The notes under the pieces: generated by a model
The model's input: only the letters and a program-made list of their open reading frames with translations
What the model was told of the DNA's origin: nothing
Databases searched by the model: none
Assembly: GCA_964538575.1 (NCBI GenBank)
Contig: CAZIGG010000046.1
Span: forward strand, 1 to 21,785
DNA: 21,785 nt
From: UBA2336 sp964538575
GTDB taxonomy: Bacteria; Bacteroidota; Bacteroidia; Cytophagales; Cyclobacteriaceae
Direction of reading: 5' to 3'
Made by a program: the position numbers and the translations under genes
In this document: positions 1 to 7,399 of the stretch, one piece after another
Numbering within the stretch: position 1 is the stretch's first letter
Layout of the letters: each line of letters begins with the position of its first letter

Positions 1-500
1 CCTGTACCCCATCCGTAAGACGGGCCATATCCATATGCCGGACTCATCCAGGGATCACAATATCCACAGCGTCCATAATACGGACTATTCCAGTTGTTGT
101 TTGCATAGTAGCTGCTGCCTGCCGGGTTTACGTTGTTATAGTAGCTGTTGTTAAAATCGCTGGTGGTTGTGGCGGTAGCAGGGCTATAGCCTTCCAGGTA
201 GTAATTGGCTTCATCCTCGCTCGCCTTTTCCGAGTTGGACCGGGATATATACTCCGGATTTACATTTCTGGCAGAATAGCTGTCGGTAGGATTTACGCTA
301 TCCTCTTCTTCAATCACTTCAGCCGGTTTTTGCTTTTTTGTTGTTTTGGCAGAAGCATAGGTATTTTCTGCATCTATAGCCTTATTTTTTTCACGGTCTT
401 TTCCGCGAAAATACATATCGTCATATTCGGCACGCTGGGCTGAAACCTCAACCACCATCATGCTTACTAATAAACCCGCTAACACAATTCTTGCTTTCAT
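1..500 (-). CDS. Secreted Tyr/Asn-rich hypothetical protein, partial (3' end outside window)
   Basis: Reading the minus strand from an ATG at 500 gives an uninterrupted frame to the window edge (166 codons). The first 22 residues are a clear signal peptide: Lys/Arg near the N-terminus, a hydrophobic stretch LAGLLVSMMVV, then a VSA-Q signal peptidase I site. The mature part starts with charged, low-complexity sequence (RGKDREKNK, then EEEDS) and becomes rich in Tyr, Asn, Ser and Gly (NNSYYNNVNP, SSYYANNNW), with a CGYC motif near the end of the visible part. It was probably exported to the periplasm or surface. I do not recognise a catalytic domain. Similar low-complexity secreted proteins are common in Cytophagales, but the function is unknown. 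Confidence is high that it is a gene and low for any role. Confidence 0.75.
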   Translation of the reverse strand, partial: MKARIVLAGLLVSMMVVEVSAQRAEYDDMYFRGKDREKNKAIDAENTYASAKTTKKQKPAEVIEEEDSVNPTDSYSARNVNPEYISRSNSEKASEDEANYYLEGYSPATATTTSDFNNSYYNNVNPAGSSYYANNNWNSPYYGRCGYCDPWMSPAYGYGPSYGWGT

Positions 501-604
501 AATCCCGATTGTTAGGTTGTTTGTATAACGTATAAAACCTGAAAAAGTGTTCCCTAAACCTACGAATTTGACGGGGTAAAATCTATAGAAATTATCTGAA
601 CCCC

Positions 605-634
605 TTTATTCCAAACCTTCCTGCTCTATATTTG
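605..634 (+). promoter_or_regulatory. Putative Bacteroidota promoter for proS
   Basis: TATATTTG at 627-634 is an exact match to the Bacteroidota -7 box TAnnTTTG. TTTA at 605-608 stands in for the -33 TTTG, with an 18-base spacer. The predicted transcript would begin about 30 bases before the proS ATG at 670. The assignment rests on motif match only. Confidence 0.45.
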
Positions 635-669
635 CCGGATAGTTCAAAAAAGGCAATAATTATACCAAC

Positions 670-2145
670 ATGGGCAAGGAATTACCAACCAGAAGTGAGG
701 ATTACTCGTTGTGGTACAACGAGTTAGTGAAAAAGGCCGACCTGGCCGAACATTCGGATGTGCGGGGGTGCATGGTAATTAAGCCGTACGGGTACAGCAT
801 TTGGGAGAAAATGCAGCAGGCGCTGGATAAGATGTTTAAAGATACGGGTCATGTGAACGCATATTTTCCGTTGTTCATTCCTAAATCGTACCTGGCCAAG
901 GAGGCAAGCCACATCGAAGGTTTCGCAAAAGAATGTGCCATCGTTACACATTACCGCCTGAAAACTTCAGAAGATGGTAAAAGCGTAATTGTTGACCCGG
1001 AAGCTAAGCTGGAGGAAGAACTCATCGTTCGCCCTACTTCTGAAACCGTGATCTGGAACTCCTATAAAAAATGGATTCAGTCCTACCGCGATCTGCCGAT
1101 TCTGATTAACCAGTGGGCAAACGTGGTCCGGTGGGAAATGCGCACGCGACTTTTTCTTCGGACGTCAGAATTTCTCTGGCAGGAGGGCCACACCGCACAC
1201 TCCACAGCGGATGAAGCCGTAAAAGAAACCTTGCAGATGCTGGAGGTTTATGCCGAGTTTGCGGAACGCCACATGGCATTGCCGGTTGTTAAAGGCAAAA
1301 AATCGGAAGGTGAAAAATTCCCTGGCGCGGTTGATACGTATTGCATTGAAGGATTGATGCAGGATGGTAAAGCGTTGCAGGCCGGTACATCGCACTTCCT
1401 CGGACAAAATTTCGCGAAAGCATTTGATGTGCAATTTGCCGGTAAGGATGGCAAGCTGGAATATGTGTGGGGAACCTCATGGGGCGTAAGCACGCGTTTA
1501 ATGGGTGCATTGATCATGGCACATTCCGATGATGATGGTTTGGTACTGCCGCCCAAGCTGGCGCCAATTCATGTGGTGATCGTGCCGATCTTTAAAAGCG
1601 ATGAGGAATTTGATAAAATATCCAAGAAAGTAAATGAGATCACGGCCGAGCTGCGCAAGCATAACATCACCGTGAAGTTTGATAACCGCGATACCCATAA
1701 GCCAGGCTTTAAGTTTGCGGAATGGGAACTGAAAGGCGTACCCGTTCGACTTGCTATCGGGCCTCGTGATCTTGAAAACGGCACGGTGGAAGTTGCCCGC
1801 AGGGACACAAAAGAGAAAAAAGTGATGAGCATGGATACCGTGGCGGTGGACGTACTTGTGCTGCTGGAGGATATTCAGAAGAATATTCATCAAAAAGCGC
1901 TTAAACTTCGCGAGAGCATGACTACGCGCGTTGACAGCTTCGCTGACTTTAAAAAAGTGATGGAAGAAAAAGGCGGATTTATTCTTGCGCATTGGGATGG
2001 AACGAAGGAAACCGAAGCTGCCATCAAGGAAGAAACTAAAGCCACCATCCGCTGCATTCCGTTGGATGCTGTTGAGGAAGCGGGTGTTTGTGTGTATTCC
2101 GGAAAGCCATCCTCCAAAAGGGTACTTTTTGCACAAGCATATTGA
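670..2145 (+). CDS. proS: Prolyl-tRNA synthetase (archaeal/eukaryotic-type)
   Basis: Class II aminoacyl-tRNA synthetase that charges tRNA-Pro with proline in the cytoplasm. At 491 residues it has the usual length of the short, archaeal/eukaryotic-like form, which lacks the INS editing domain of typical bacterial ProRS. Visible parts are motif 1 near residues 42-71, the RPTSE signature at 121-125, motif 2 around 152-177 (VVRWEMR, FLWQEGHTAH), and motif 3 at 268-282 (GTSWGVSTRLMGALI). The anticodon-binding domain follows from about 300. The C-terminal domain contains GGFILAHWDGT and ends in tyrosine, a hallmark of this subtype. Only two cysteines (C462, C474) remain where zinc-binding members have four. 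The ATG at 670 gives the family N-terminus (KELPTRSEDYSLWYNELV). The nfeD-like and floA genes follow downstream. Confidence 0.97.
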   Translation: MGKELPTRSEDYSLWYNELVKKADLAEHSDVRGCMVIKPYGYSIWEKMQQALDKMFKDTGHVNAYFPLFIPKSYLAKEASHIEGFAKECAIVTHYRLKTSEDGKSVIVDPEAKLEEELIVRPTSETVIWNSYKKWIQSYRDLPILINQWANVVRWEMRTRLFLRTSEFLWQEGHTAHSTADEAVKETLQMLEVYAEFAERHMALPVVKGKKSEGEKFPGAVDTYCIEGLMQDGKALQAGTSHFLGQNFAKAFDVQFAGKDGKLEYVWGTSWGVSTRLMGALIMAHSDDDGLVLPPKLAPIHVVIVPIFKSDEEFDKISKKVNEITAELRKHNITVKFDNRDTHKPGFKFAEWELKGVPVRLAIGPRDLENGTVEVARRDTKEKKVMSMDTVAVDVLVLLEDIQKNIHQKALKLRESMTTRVDSFADFKKVMEEKGGFILAHWDGTKETEAAIKEETKATIRCIPLDAVEEAGVCVYSGKPSSKRVLFAQAY

Positions 2146-2158
2146 TCAGCAAATTGTG

Positions 2159-2166
2159 TACTTTTG
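2159..2166 (+). promoter_or_regulatory. Possible -7 box upstream of the nfeD-like gene
   Basis: TACTTTTG is an exact match to TAnnTTTG and lies 22 bases before the ATG at 2189. No convincing TTTG occurs at the expected distance upstream, so nfeD-floA may have its own start or may simply be read through from proS. Confidence 0.3.
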
Positions 2167-2188
2167 ATTCCTCTAAATTCGTTGGTAT

Positions 2189-2653
2189 ATGTGGTTGATT
2201 ATTGCAGCGCTTATTCTTGCCGGAATTGTATTAATCATTGTAGAAGTGGTCTTTATTCCGGGAACAACTGTAGTTGGTCTACTGGGCGCGGCCTTTGTGA
2301 TTGCCGGGGTAGTATTTACCTACAGGCAATTCGGTAACGATGCTGGCTTCTATGTGCTGTTGGGAACCGGGGTGGCCACAGGCGCTGCGCTTTACTTCAG
2401 TTTCCGCAACGGGGCCTGGAATAAAGTTTCGAATAAATCGGCCATTGAAAGCAAGGTTAATGAGGGCCTGACTGCGCATTTGAATGAAGGCGAAGAAGGA
2501 ATTACAGTTTCCGCCTTGCGCCCCATGGGTTCGGCAGATTTTCATGGAAAAATTTTTGAAGTAAAAACAAGCGGTGAATATGTAGCCAATGCGATCAGGG
2601 TAAAGATCGTAAAGATCCGTGTAAATGATATTTTAGTAGAACCAGTTCAATAA
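2189..2653 (+). CDS. NfeD family membrane protein
   Basis: Short NfeD-type protein of 154 residues. Three hydrophobic segments are visible at about 1-22 (WLIIAALILAGIVLIIVEVV), 28-47 and 53-72, with the PGTTVVGLLGA turn typical of NfeD between the first two. The C-terminal part, about 95-154, has alternating hydrophobic sequence expected of the soluble OB-fold domain (GITVSALRPMGSADFHGKIFEV). NfeD proteins are encoded beside flotillin-like proteins and are thought to act with them in membrane microdomains. Here floA starts 24 bases downstream, so the pair is almost certainly co-transcribed. The long form with an N-terminal serine-protease domain is not present. The exact biochemical role of short NfeD proteins is unsettled. 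Confidence 0.88.
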   Translation: MWLIIAALILAGIVLIIVEVVFIPGTTVVGLLGAAFVIAGVVFTYRQFGNDAGFYVLLGTGVATGAALYFSFRNGAWNKVSNKSAIESKVNEGLTAHLNEGEEGITVSALRPMGSADFHGKIFEVKTSGEYVANAIRVKIVKIRVNDILVEPVQ

Positions 2654-2677
2654 CTCCAATAACAAACACCTAAACTT

Positions 2678-3652
2678 ATGGATGGCATAGCACTTATCGT
2701 GATAGTTTTTGCAGGGATAATCCTGTTTTTCATTTTTCTTTATTTTGTTCCGGTTAATCTCTGGATCACCGCCCTGTTCTCAGGTGTGCGTGTCGGGTTG
2801 GTAGAACTCGTATTCATGCGCATTCGTAAGGTGCCGCCACGCATTATTGTTGACTCGCTGATTACGGCAACAAAAGCCGGGTTGAAGCTTACATCCAATG
2901 AGCTGGAAACGCACTACCTTGCAGGCGGTAATGTTCCAAACGTTATCCGGGCGTTGATCTCTGCAGATAAAGCAAACATTCACCTGGAGTTCAAGCAGGC
3001 AACTGCAATTGACCTGGCGGGCCGGGATGTGTTTCAGGCAGTGCAGATTTCAGTTAACCCGAAAGTTATCACAACACCCAAAGTTGCTGCGGTAGCAGCA
3101 GACGGTATTCAGTTGATCGCGGTTGCTCGCGTTACGGTTCGGGCGAATATTCAACAATTAGTCGGGGGTGCAGGTGAAGATACCATTCTTGCCCGGGTTG
3201 GGGAAGGTATTGTGTCCTCTATTGGTTCGGCAGCTTCTCACAAAGAAGTATTGTCAAGCCCCGATAAAATTTCCAAGCACGTATTATCACGCGGACTTGA
3301 TGCCGGTACGGCTTTTGAAATTCTTTCCATTGATATCGCTGACGTTGACGTAGGCGCAAACATTGGAGCTAAGCTTCAGATCGACCAGGCAACTGCCGAC
3401 TTAAAAGTTGCGGAAGCAAAAGCCGAAGAAAGACGTGCGATGGCGGTTGCGTTAGAGCAGGAAATGATCGCGAAAGCGCAGGAAGCGCGTGCGAACGTAA
3501 TTCAGGCGGAAGCTGAAATTCCGAAAGCGATGGCAGAAGCCTTCATTAAAGGTAACCTGGGCGTGATGGATTATTATAAAATGCAAAACGTGCAGTCCGA
3601 TACGGATATGAGAAATTCAATTTCCGGCAAAGGCGCTACGAAAAAGGAATAA
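2678..3652 (+). CDS. floA: Flotillin-like protein FloA
   Basis: Membrane scaffold of the FloA (UPF0365/YqfA) family, 324 residues, the expected length. An N-terminal hydrophobic hairpin (about 5-40, FAGIILFFIFLYFVPVNLWITALFSG) anchors it to the inner face of the cytoplasmic membrane. The family core follows (RKVPPRIIVDSLITATKAGL, LEAHYLAGGNV-like segment) with an SPFH-like domain up to about 225. A long Ala/Glu-rich helix (about 235-295, AEAKAEERRAMAVALEQEM and EARANVIQAEAEIPKAMAEAF) forms the oligomerising coiled coil. FloA organises functional membrane microdomains that affect secretion, signalling and fluidity. It is the last gene of the proS-nfeD-floA group and is followed by a palindrome and a terminator hairpin. 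Confidence 0.95.
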   Translation: MDGIALIVIVFAGIILFFIFLYFVPVNLWITALFSGVRVGLVELVFMRIRKVPPRIIVDSLITATKAGLKLTSNELETHYLAGGNVPNVIRALISADKANIHLEFKQATAIDLAGRDVFQAVQISVNPKVITTPKVAAVAADGIQLIAVARVTVRANIQQLVGGAGEDTILARVGEGIVSSIGSAASHKEVLSSPDKISKHVLSRGLDAGTAFEILSIDIADVDVGANIGAKLQIDQATADLKVAEAKAEERRAMAVALEQEMIAKAQEARANVIQAEAEIPKAMAEAFIKGNLGVMDYYKMQNVQSDTDMRNSISGKGATKKE

Positions 3653-3668
3653 TTTATTTATTGAAAAT

Positions 3669-3696
3669 GTAGGGACGCAAAATTTTGCGTCCCCAC
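3669..3696. repeat. Intergenic palindromic repeat (REP/MITE-like)
   Basis: Arms GGGACGCAAAA (3672-3682) and TTTTGCGTCCC (3683-3693) form a perfect 22-bp palindrome with no loop. It extends to 28 bp (GTA...CAC) with one A-C mismatch. It lies between floA and the terminator hairpin at 3721. Similar GTAGRGACGC-type palindromes are dispersed between genes in Bacteroidota and cyanobacteria as far as I recall, so a mobile or REP-like origin is inferred. It may also help end floA transcription. Confidence 0.6.
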
Positions 3697-3720
3697 CCAC
3701 AAATACAATTGGCGATATAC

Positions 3721-3746
3721 AAAAAGGGCGGCTACACGCCCTTTTT
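3721..3746. terminator. Bidirectional terminator between floA and the exonuclease gene
   Basis: Arms AAAAAGGGCG (3721-3730) and CGCCCTTTTT (3737-3746) pair perfectly around the loop GCTACA. A T run follows the stem on both strands, so it can serve the floA operon on plus and the exonuclease gene on minus. The hairpin includes the last codons and the TAG stop of the minus-strand gene (stop at 3732-3734). Confidence 0.85.
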
Positions 3747-4319
3747 TAATTTCTTATAAATCTCCAGGCAAACCCACGCATCCGTTGCGGCATACACAAT
3801 TTGTTTTTCATTCAATTGTTCCGCTTCCCAGTTTGAAGTTTGCGCGCCTTTCGAAATTCTAAAGCCCAATAACAGCGCAGTTAATTTTTTTACGCTTTCC
3901 ACTTCGAGCCCTGTTTCACGCGCCATGGTTGACAGCTCGGCAAAGCCGGCCGGAAGAAATCTTCCTAACCGGTGGAGTGTTTTAATGTCATCGCGAAGGC
4001 CAACGCCTGCTTTGATAAGCCTGTCGTTTTCAAAAAAATGAATGATGTCTTCCGTTAACCCGGTCATGTTTAGCCGGATGAGAAAAACTTTTCCGGGAAT
4101 GGCTAATTGAAGCAGGGCAACTTTAAACACCTGACCTTTAACAAAAGCAGGTTTGGTTTCGGTGTCGAATCCTACAACCGGGTGCTTTTGTATTTCGGCA
4201 AAAATTTCAGGAAGGTGCGCGGCTTTTGTAATGAGCAGGATTTCGCCCATGAACGCTTTCAGCGGAAGCGCGTTGATCTCGTCATGGGAAATTGTCTTGC
4301 CTGTATTCACCCCGCTCAT
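3732..4319 (-). CDS. 3'-5' exonuclease of the DEDDy family (RNase D/WRN-exo-like)
   Basis: A single-domain exonuclease of 195 residues. The three Exo motifs are visible: Exo I GFDTETKP with D52 and E54, Exo II around LIKAGVGLRDD with D110 or D111, and Exo III with the Y-x3-D signature YAATD (Y176, D180). These residues bind two metal ions and hydrolyse nucleotides from a 3' end. The segment LLGFRISKGAQTSNW before Exo III matches RNase D/WRN exonuclease-type proteins. No HRDC or helicase domain follows, so whether the natural substrate is RNA or DNA cannot be told. The ATG at 4319 has a promoter immediately upstream (4333-4363). The 3' end shares a bidirectional terminator with floA. Confidence 0.88.
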   Translation of the reverse strand: MSGVNTGKTISHDEINALPLKAFMGEILLITKAAHLPEIFAEIQKHPVVGFDTETKPAFVKGQVFKVALLQLAIPGKVFLIRLNMTGLTEDIIHFFENDRLIKAGVGLRDDIKTLHRLGRFLPAGFAELSTMARETGLEVESVKKLTALLLGFRISKGAQTSNWEAEQLNEKQIVYAATDAWVCLEIYKKLKKGV

Positions 4320-4332
4320 TCTTCAGAAACCC

Positions 4333-4363
4333 CAAAGATAGAACGACTTCCGGTACGCTAAAA
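4333..4363 (-). promoter_or_regulatory. Bacteroidota-type promoter of the exonuclease gene
   Basis: On the minus strand TATCTTTG (4340 to 4333) matches TAnnTTTG exactly. TTTT (4363 to 4360) sits at the -33 place with a 19-base spacer. The predicted start leaves a leader of only about 8-10 bases before the ATG at 4319. Confidence 0.6.
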
Positions 4364-4414
4364 ATGCTTTGGTATTATTTTCGGTACATGTATATAAGAA
4401 TCACCCGCTCCTAA

Positions 4415-4437
4415 AACCTGCTGCCGGCAGACAGGTT
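4415..4437. repeat. Imperfect inverted repeat in the intergenic region before the permease gene
   Basis: AACCTG and CAGGTT flank the 10-bp perfect palindrome CTGCCGGCAG (4421-4430), with one unpaired A at 4431. It lies 53 bases before the permease ATG. CTGCCGGCAG-type palindromes are recurrent intergenic elements in Bacteroidota as far as I recall. It could instead be an operator. Nothing else stands out in 4364-4489. Confidence 0.5.
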
Positions 4438-4489
4438 CAATAAATCCTGATCTTTTTTATTTACTTTACAGTTCATAAACGTAAACCCC

Positions 4490-6163
4490 ATGGCCGGCTC
4501 TATCTTCCGAAAGAAACCCATTTCAAATGTTATCCCGGACGGGCATGGCAATCAGCTGAATAAGATTCTGGGTGTGCGCGACCTTACTGCGATGGGCATC
4601 GCGGCAGTTATAGGGGCCGGAGTTTTTTCAACCATCGGGCAGGCTGCCTTTAATGGAGGGCCGGGCGTTTCCCTGTTATTCGTCATCACTGCAGTTACAT
4701 GCGGGTTCTCCGCTTTATGCTATGCGGAGTTTGCGAGCCGGGTTCCGGTATCGGGAAGCGCGTATACGTATTCGTATGTAGTGTTTGGCGAGATCATTGC
4801 ATGGATTATCGGCTGGGCGCTGATTCTCGAATATGCCATCGGTAACATTGTTGTGGCGATTTCGTGGAGTACGTATTTCAATAATTTATTGGTTCATATT
4901 TTCAACATCCATCTGCCCGACTGGATGCTGATTGATGCCACTACAGCAAAAGCTGCATTCAACGAAGCGACTGCCTTCATGGCTGCCGGTAATCTTTCTG
5001 ATGCTGCGGATGTTCAGAAGTATCAGTTTGCGATCAATGCCTGGAACAGCGCTCCGCGAATCGGGGATACTGCAATATTCTTTAACCTTCCGGCCTTTAT
5101 TGTTGTAGGGCTTATCACCTGGCTTGCCTACATCGGGATAAAGGAAAGTAAGACCTCCGCTAATTACATGGTAGTCTTTAAAGTTGCGGTAATCATTTTC
5201 GTGATCATCGCGGGAGCTTTCTTTGTGGATGTCAATAACTGGACACCCTTCCTTCCGAACCGGTTTGAAGGTGTATTAAAAGGAGTATCCGCTGTATTTT
5301 ATGCCTATATCGGTTTTGATGCGATCTCCACAACCGCAGAAGAATGTAAAAATCCGCAGCGCGACATACCCCGGGGGATGATTTATTCGCTTGTAATTTG
5401 TACCGTACTCTATATTTTAATTGCGCTTGTTCTTACGGGAATAGAAAATTACTCCCGGTTCAATGGAGTGAACGATCCATTGGCTTTTGTGTTTGAGAAT
5501 CGGGCTCCCTGGATTGAAAAGATTGTATCGGTTAGTGCGGTCGTGGCCACAACGAGTGTGTTGCTTGTCTTCCAGTTGGGGCAGCCGCGTATCTGGATGA
5601 GCATGAGCCGCGATGGACTGCTACCGAAAAAATTCCAAACCATTCACCCGAAATATCAAACGCCTTCGTTCGCAACCATCGTTACGGGAATTTTAGTGGC
5701 GGTTCCGGCCTTGTTCATGCAAAGTAATTTCATGACGAACATGACCAGCATCGGAACCTTGTTCGCTTTCGTGCTGGTATCAGGCGGAGTGCTGTTGTTG
5801 CCGCGGATTGCAAAAGAACCGGGTAAATTCAGGCTGCCCTACATTAACGGACGGTTTATTGTTCCGATCCTGTTCGGATTATTTCTTTATTTATTCCGAA
5901 CACGGATCAGTGAGATTTTTAATAATCTCGATAAAGCGGAAACTGTACTATTTCTGATTTTTTTAGTCCTGGGATCAATTCTTACAATCCTGACTATGAT
6001 TAAGAAGTATTCCGTAATTCCGATTCTGGGCGTGCTGTTCTGCGCATACCTCATGATCGAGATTCCGGCTGACAGTTGGGGATACTTCTTCCTCTGGATG
6101 GCATTAGGCCTCGCGATTTACTTTGCGTACGGGTATCGTAAAAGCAAGCTGGCGAAAGGTTAA
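4490..6163 (+). CDS. Amino acid permease, cationic amino acid transporter (CAT/YfnA) type
   Basis: Polytopic inner-membrane transporter of the APC superfamily, 557 residues, with about 12-14 hydrophobic segments. TM1 carries the substrate-binding glycine motif (MGIAAVIGAGVFSTIGQAAF, about 35-54). TM2-3 contains CYAEFASRVPVSGSAYTYSY. The TM6 region has YAYIGFDAISTTAEECKNPQRDIPRG (about 272-297), the classic CAT-subfamily signature. A hydrophilic loop of about 50-60 residues (DATTAKAAFNEATAF and following) separates early membrane segments. The family takes up amino acids, often cationic ones, by proton symport, but the substrate cannot be fixed from sequence. It converges directly on a saccharopine-dehydrogenase-like gene, with the two stop codons adjacent (TAA then TTA). 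A link to lysine use is possible but is inference. Confidence 0.92.
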   Translation: MAGSIFRKKPISNVIPDGHGNQLNKILGVRDLTAMGIAAVIGAGVFSTIGQAAFNGGPGVSLLFVITAVTCGFSALCYAEFASRVPVSGSAYTYSYVVFGEIIAWIIGWALILEYAIGNIVVAISWSTYFNNLLVHIFNIHLPDWMLIDATTAKAAFNEATAFMAAGNLSDAADVQKYQFAINAWNSAPRIGDTAIFFNLPAFIVVGLITWLAYIGIKESKTSANYMVVFKVAVIIFVIIAGAFFVDVNNWTPFLPNRFEGVLKGVSAVFYAYIGFDAISTTAEECKNPQRDIPRGMIYSLVICTVLYILIALVLTGIENYSRFNGVNDPLAFVFENRAPWIEKIVSVSAVVATTSVLLVFQLGQPRIWMSMSRDGLLPKKFQTIHPKYQTPSFATIVTGILVAVPALFMQSNFMTNMTSIGTLFAFVLVSGGVLLLPRIAKEPGKFRLPYINGRFIVPILFGLFLYLFRTRISEIFNNLDKAETVLFLIFLVLGSILTILTMIKKYSVIPILGVLFCAYLMIEIPADSWGYFFLWMALGLAIYFAYGYRKSKLAKG

Positions 6164-7288
6164 TTACTTAACATTTACCTGGTAATTTACATTCCGGTCT
6201 TTCAGGTATTGCTGAATAAATTTAAAATGACTTTCGTCTTCCCCTAAGTATTCAGGCGGGCAAATTCCTTTCCGGTTGAATTTTCCACCGGCCACTAAAT
6301 GCACGGCAGCGGTACAGGTATATCCTGTCGTACGGGCCATCGATAATGTAGCGGTAGTTTTATCTGTCCGGTCAAGCAGGCTGTATTGATAGGTTTTCTT
6401 TGCACCGTTCTCATTCCCGCTAATGCGGATGCGCATAACCGTAAACTCTTCCTCGCCTGGTTTTAATTTCCATTTCGGAAAGAGAAGCTTTGCAGTAAGA
6501 TCAATGGGTCTTACGTGCTGCCCTTTTACCTCTATTTCATCATAGGAAAAGAATCCGCTTTCGCGGAGAACGCGCAAATATTCAATGTTGCCGGGATAGC
6601 GCAGCGTTTTTTCAATCATGTTCGGAATGTTCGGCATTGTTTTGATCAGCGAACGCAAGCCATCAGAGTTCCACGACTCCAATGTTCCGACACCTTCAAA
6701 CTTGATCAGCTCCGAATCGGATAAAGCTTCTTTGGTTACAATCTCACCGCTTTGAACATAGCGTGCCGGACGAACATATTCTTCAATAACATCGATGGGG
6801 GAAAACACGGCTTTGTATTCATACGGCCATTCGCGCACAACCGGCAACCCACCCACCAGGCATTCGTACGATTTAACGGTCATGCGTTTATTATGATAGC
6901 CTAATATGATGTTACCCATGCCGGGCGCTACACCGCAATCCGTTACAATTGTGACGTTATGCTTTTTTGCGAGGTCATCCAGCAAAAACGGATCTTCCGG
7001 AAAGAAAGAAATATCAACCATGTTCTTCCCCGCTTCAATAACGGTCTTCACCGTTTGAAAACCCATAAAGCCGGGAACTGCTCCGATCACTAAATCAAAA
7101 GGCTGAATGGTTTGCGCGAGAAGTTTGAGGTCACCGAAATCGAGCTTTTGCGTTTTAATGTTATGCTGTTTAAGCGTGGCCAACGCCTCTTCGCTGAAAT
7201 CCGCGGAGGTAACATCAAATTTTTTCGAGAGATCAATGGCCATCGCCTTTCCCACAAGACCGGCACCCAGTACAATTACTTTTTGCAT
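6164..7288 (-). CDS. Saccharopine dehydrogenase family oxidoreductase (lysine-6-dehydrogenase-like)
   Basis: NAD(P)-dependent oxidoreductase of 374 residues. It begins with a Rossmann beta strand and GAGLVG (residues 8-13). FDLVIGAVPGFMGFQTVKTVIEAG and a TDCGVAPGMGNI segment follow, as in saccharopine dehydrogenase C-terminal/Lys9-like enzymes and lysine 6-dehydrogenases. The later region (VGTLESWNSDGLRSL, ARTTGYTCTAAVHLVAGG) belongs to the family's catalytic fold. Likely reactions are reversible oxidation of lysine or saccharopine to aminoadipate semialdehyde. Homologues also include carboxynorspermidine synthases, so the substrate is uncertain. The ATG at 7288 places the glycine motif at the normal position. 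It converges on the amino acid permease with no base between the stop codons. Confidence 0.85.
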   Translation of the reverse strand: MQKVIVLGAGLVGKAMAIDLSKKFDVTSADFSEEALATLKQHNIKTQKLDFGDLKLLAQTIQPFDLVIGAVPGFMGFQTVKTVIEAGKNMVDISFFPEDPFLLDDLAKKHNVTIVTDCGVAPGMGNIILGYHNKRMTVKSYECLVGGLPVVREWPYEYKAVFSPIDVIEEYVRPARYVQSGEIVTKEALSDSELIKFEGVGTLESWNSDGLRSLIKTMPNIPNMIEKTLRYPGNIEYLRVLRESGFFSYDEIEVKGQHVRPIDLTAKLLFPKWKLKPGEEEFTVMRIRISGNENGAKKTYQYSLLDRTDKTTATLSMARTTGYTCTAAVHLVAGGKFNRKGICPPEYLGEDESHFKFIQQYLKDRNVNYQVNVK

Positions 7289-7302
7289 GGCGGAAATTAC
7301 GC

Positions 7303-7321
7303 GGATTTACCGGATAAATCC
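7303..7321. promoter_or_regulatory. Inverted repeat in the divergent intergenic region
   Basis: GGATTTA (7303-7309) and TAAATCC (7315-7321) pair perfectly around CCGGA. It lies 15 bases upstream of the saccharopine-dehydrogenase-like ATG and 78 bases upstream of the DUF4442 gene, so it could be an operator for either. No clean promoter boxes were found for the DUF4442 gene (TAACTTTC at 7371-7378 is the nearest). Confidence 0.4.
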
Positions 7322-7399
7322 ATTAGAATCGCAAACGGAATGCCCCGTTAGGGGTTACACAAATTTCGGGTAACTTTCATTAATCAAAACGCATAACAC

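Noticed and set aside
1498..2136. A 212-codon open frame on minus across proS
   Set aside because: It lies entirely within the well-supported proS gene, its translation is Cys/His/Phe-rich without any domain, and it has no promoter-like sequence. It is a shadow frame.
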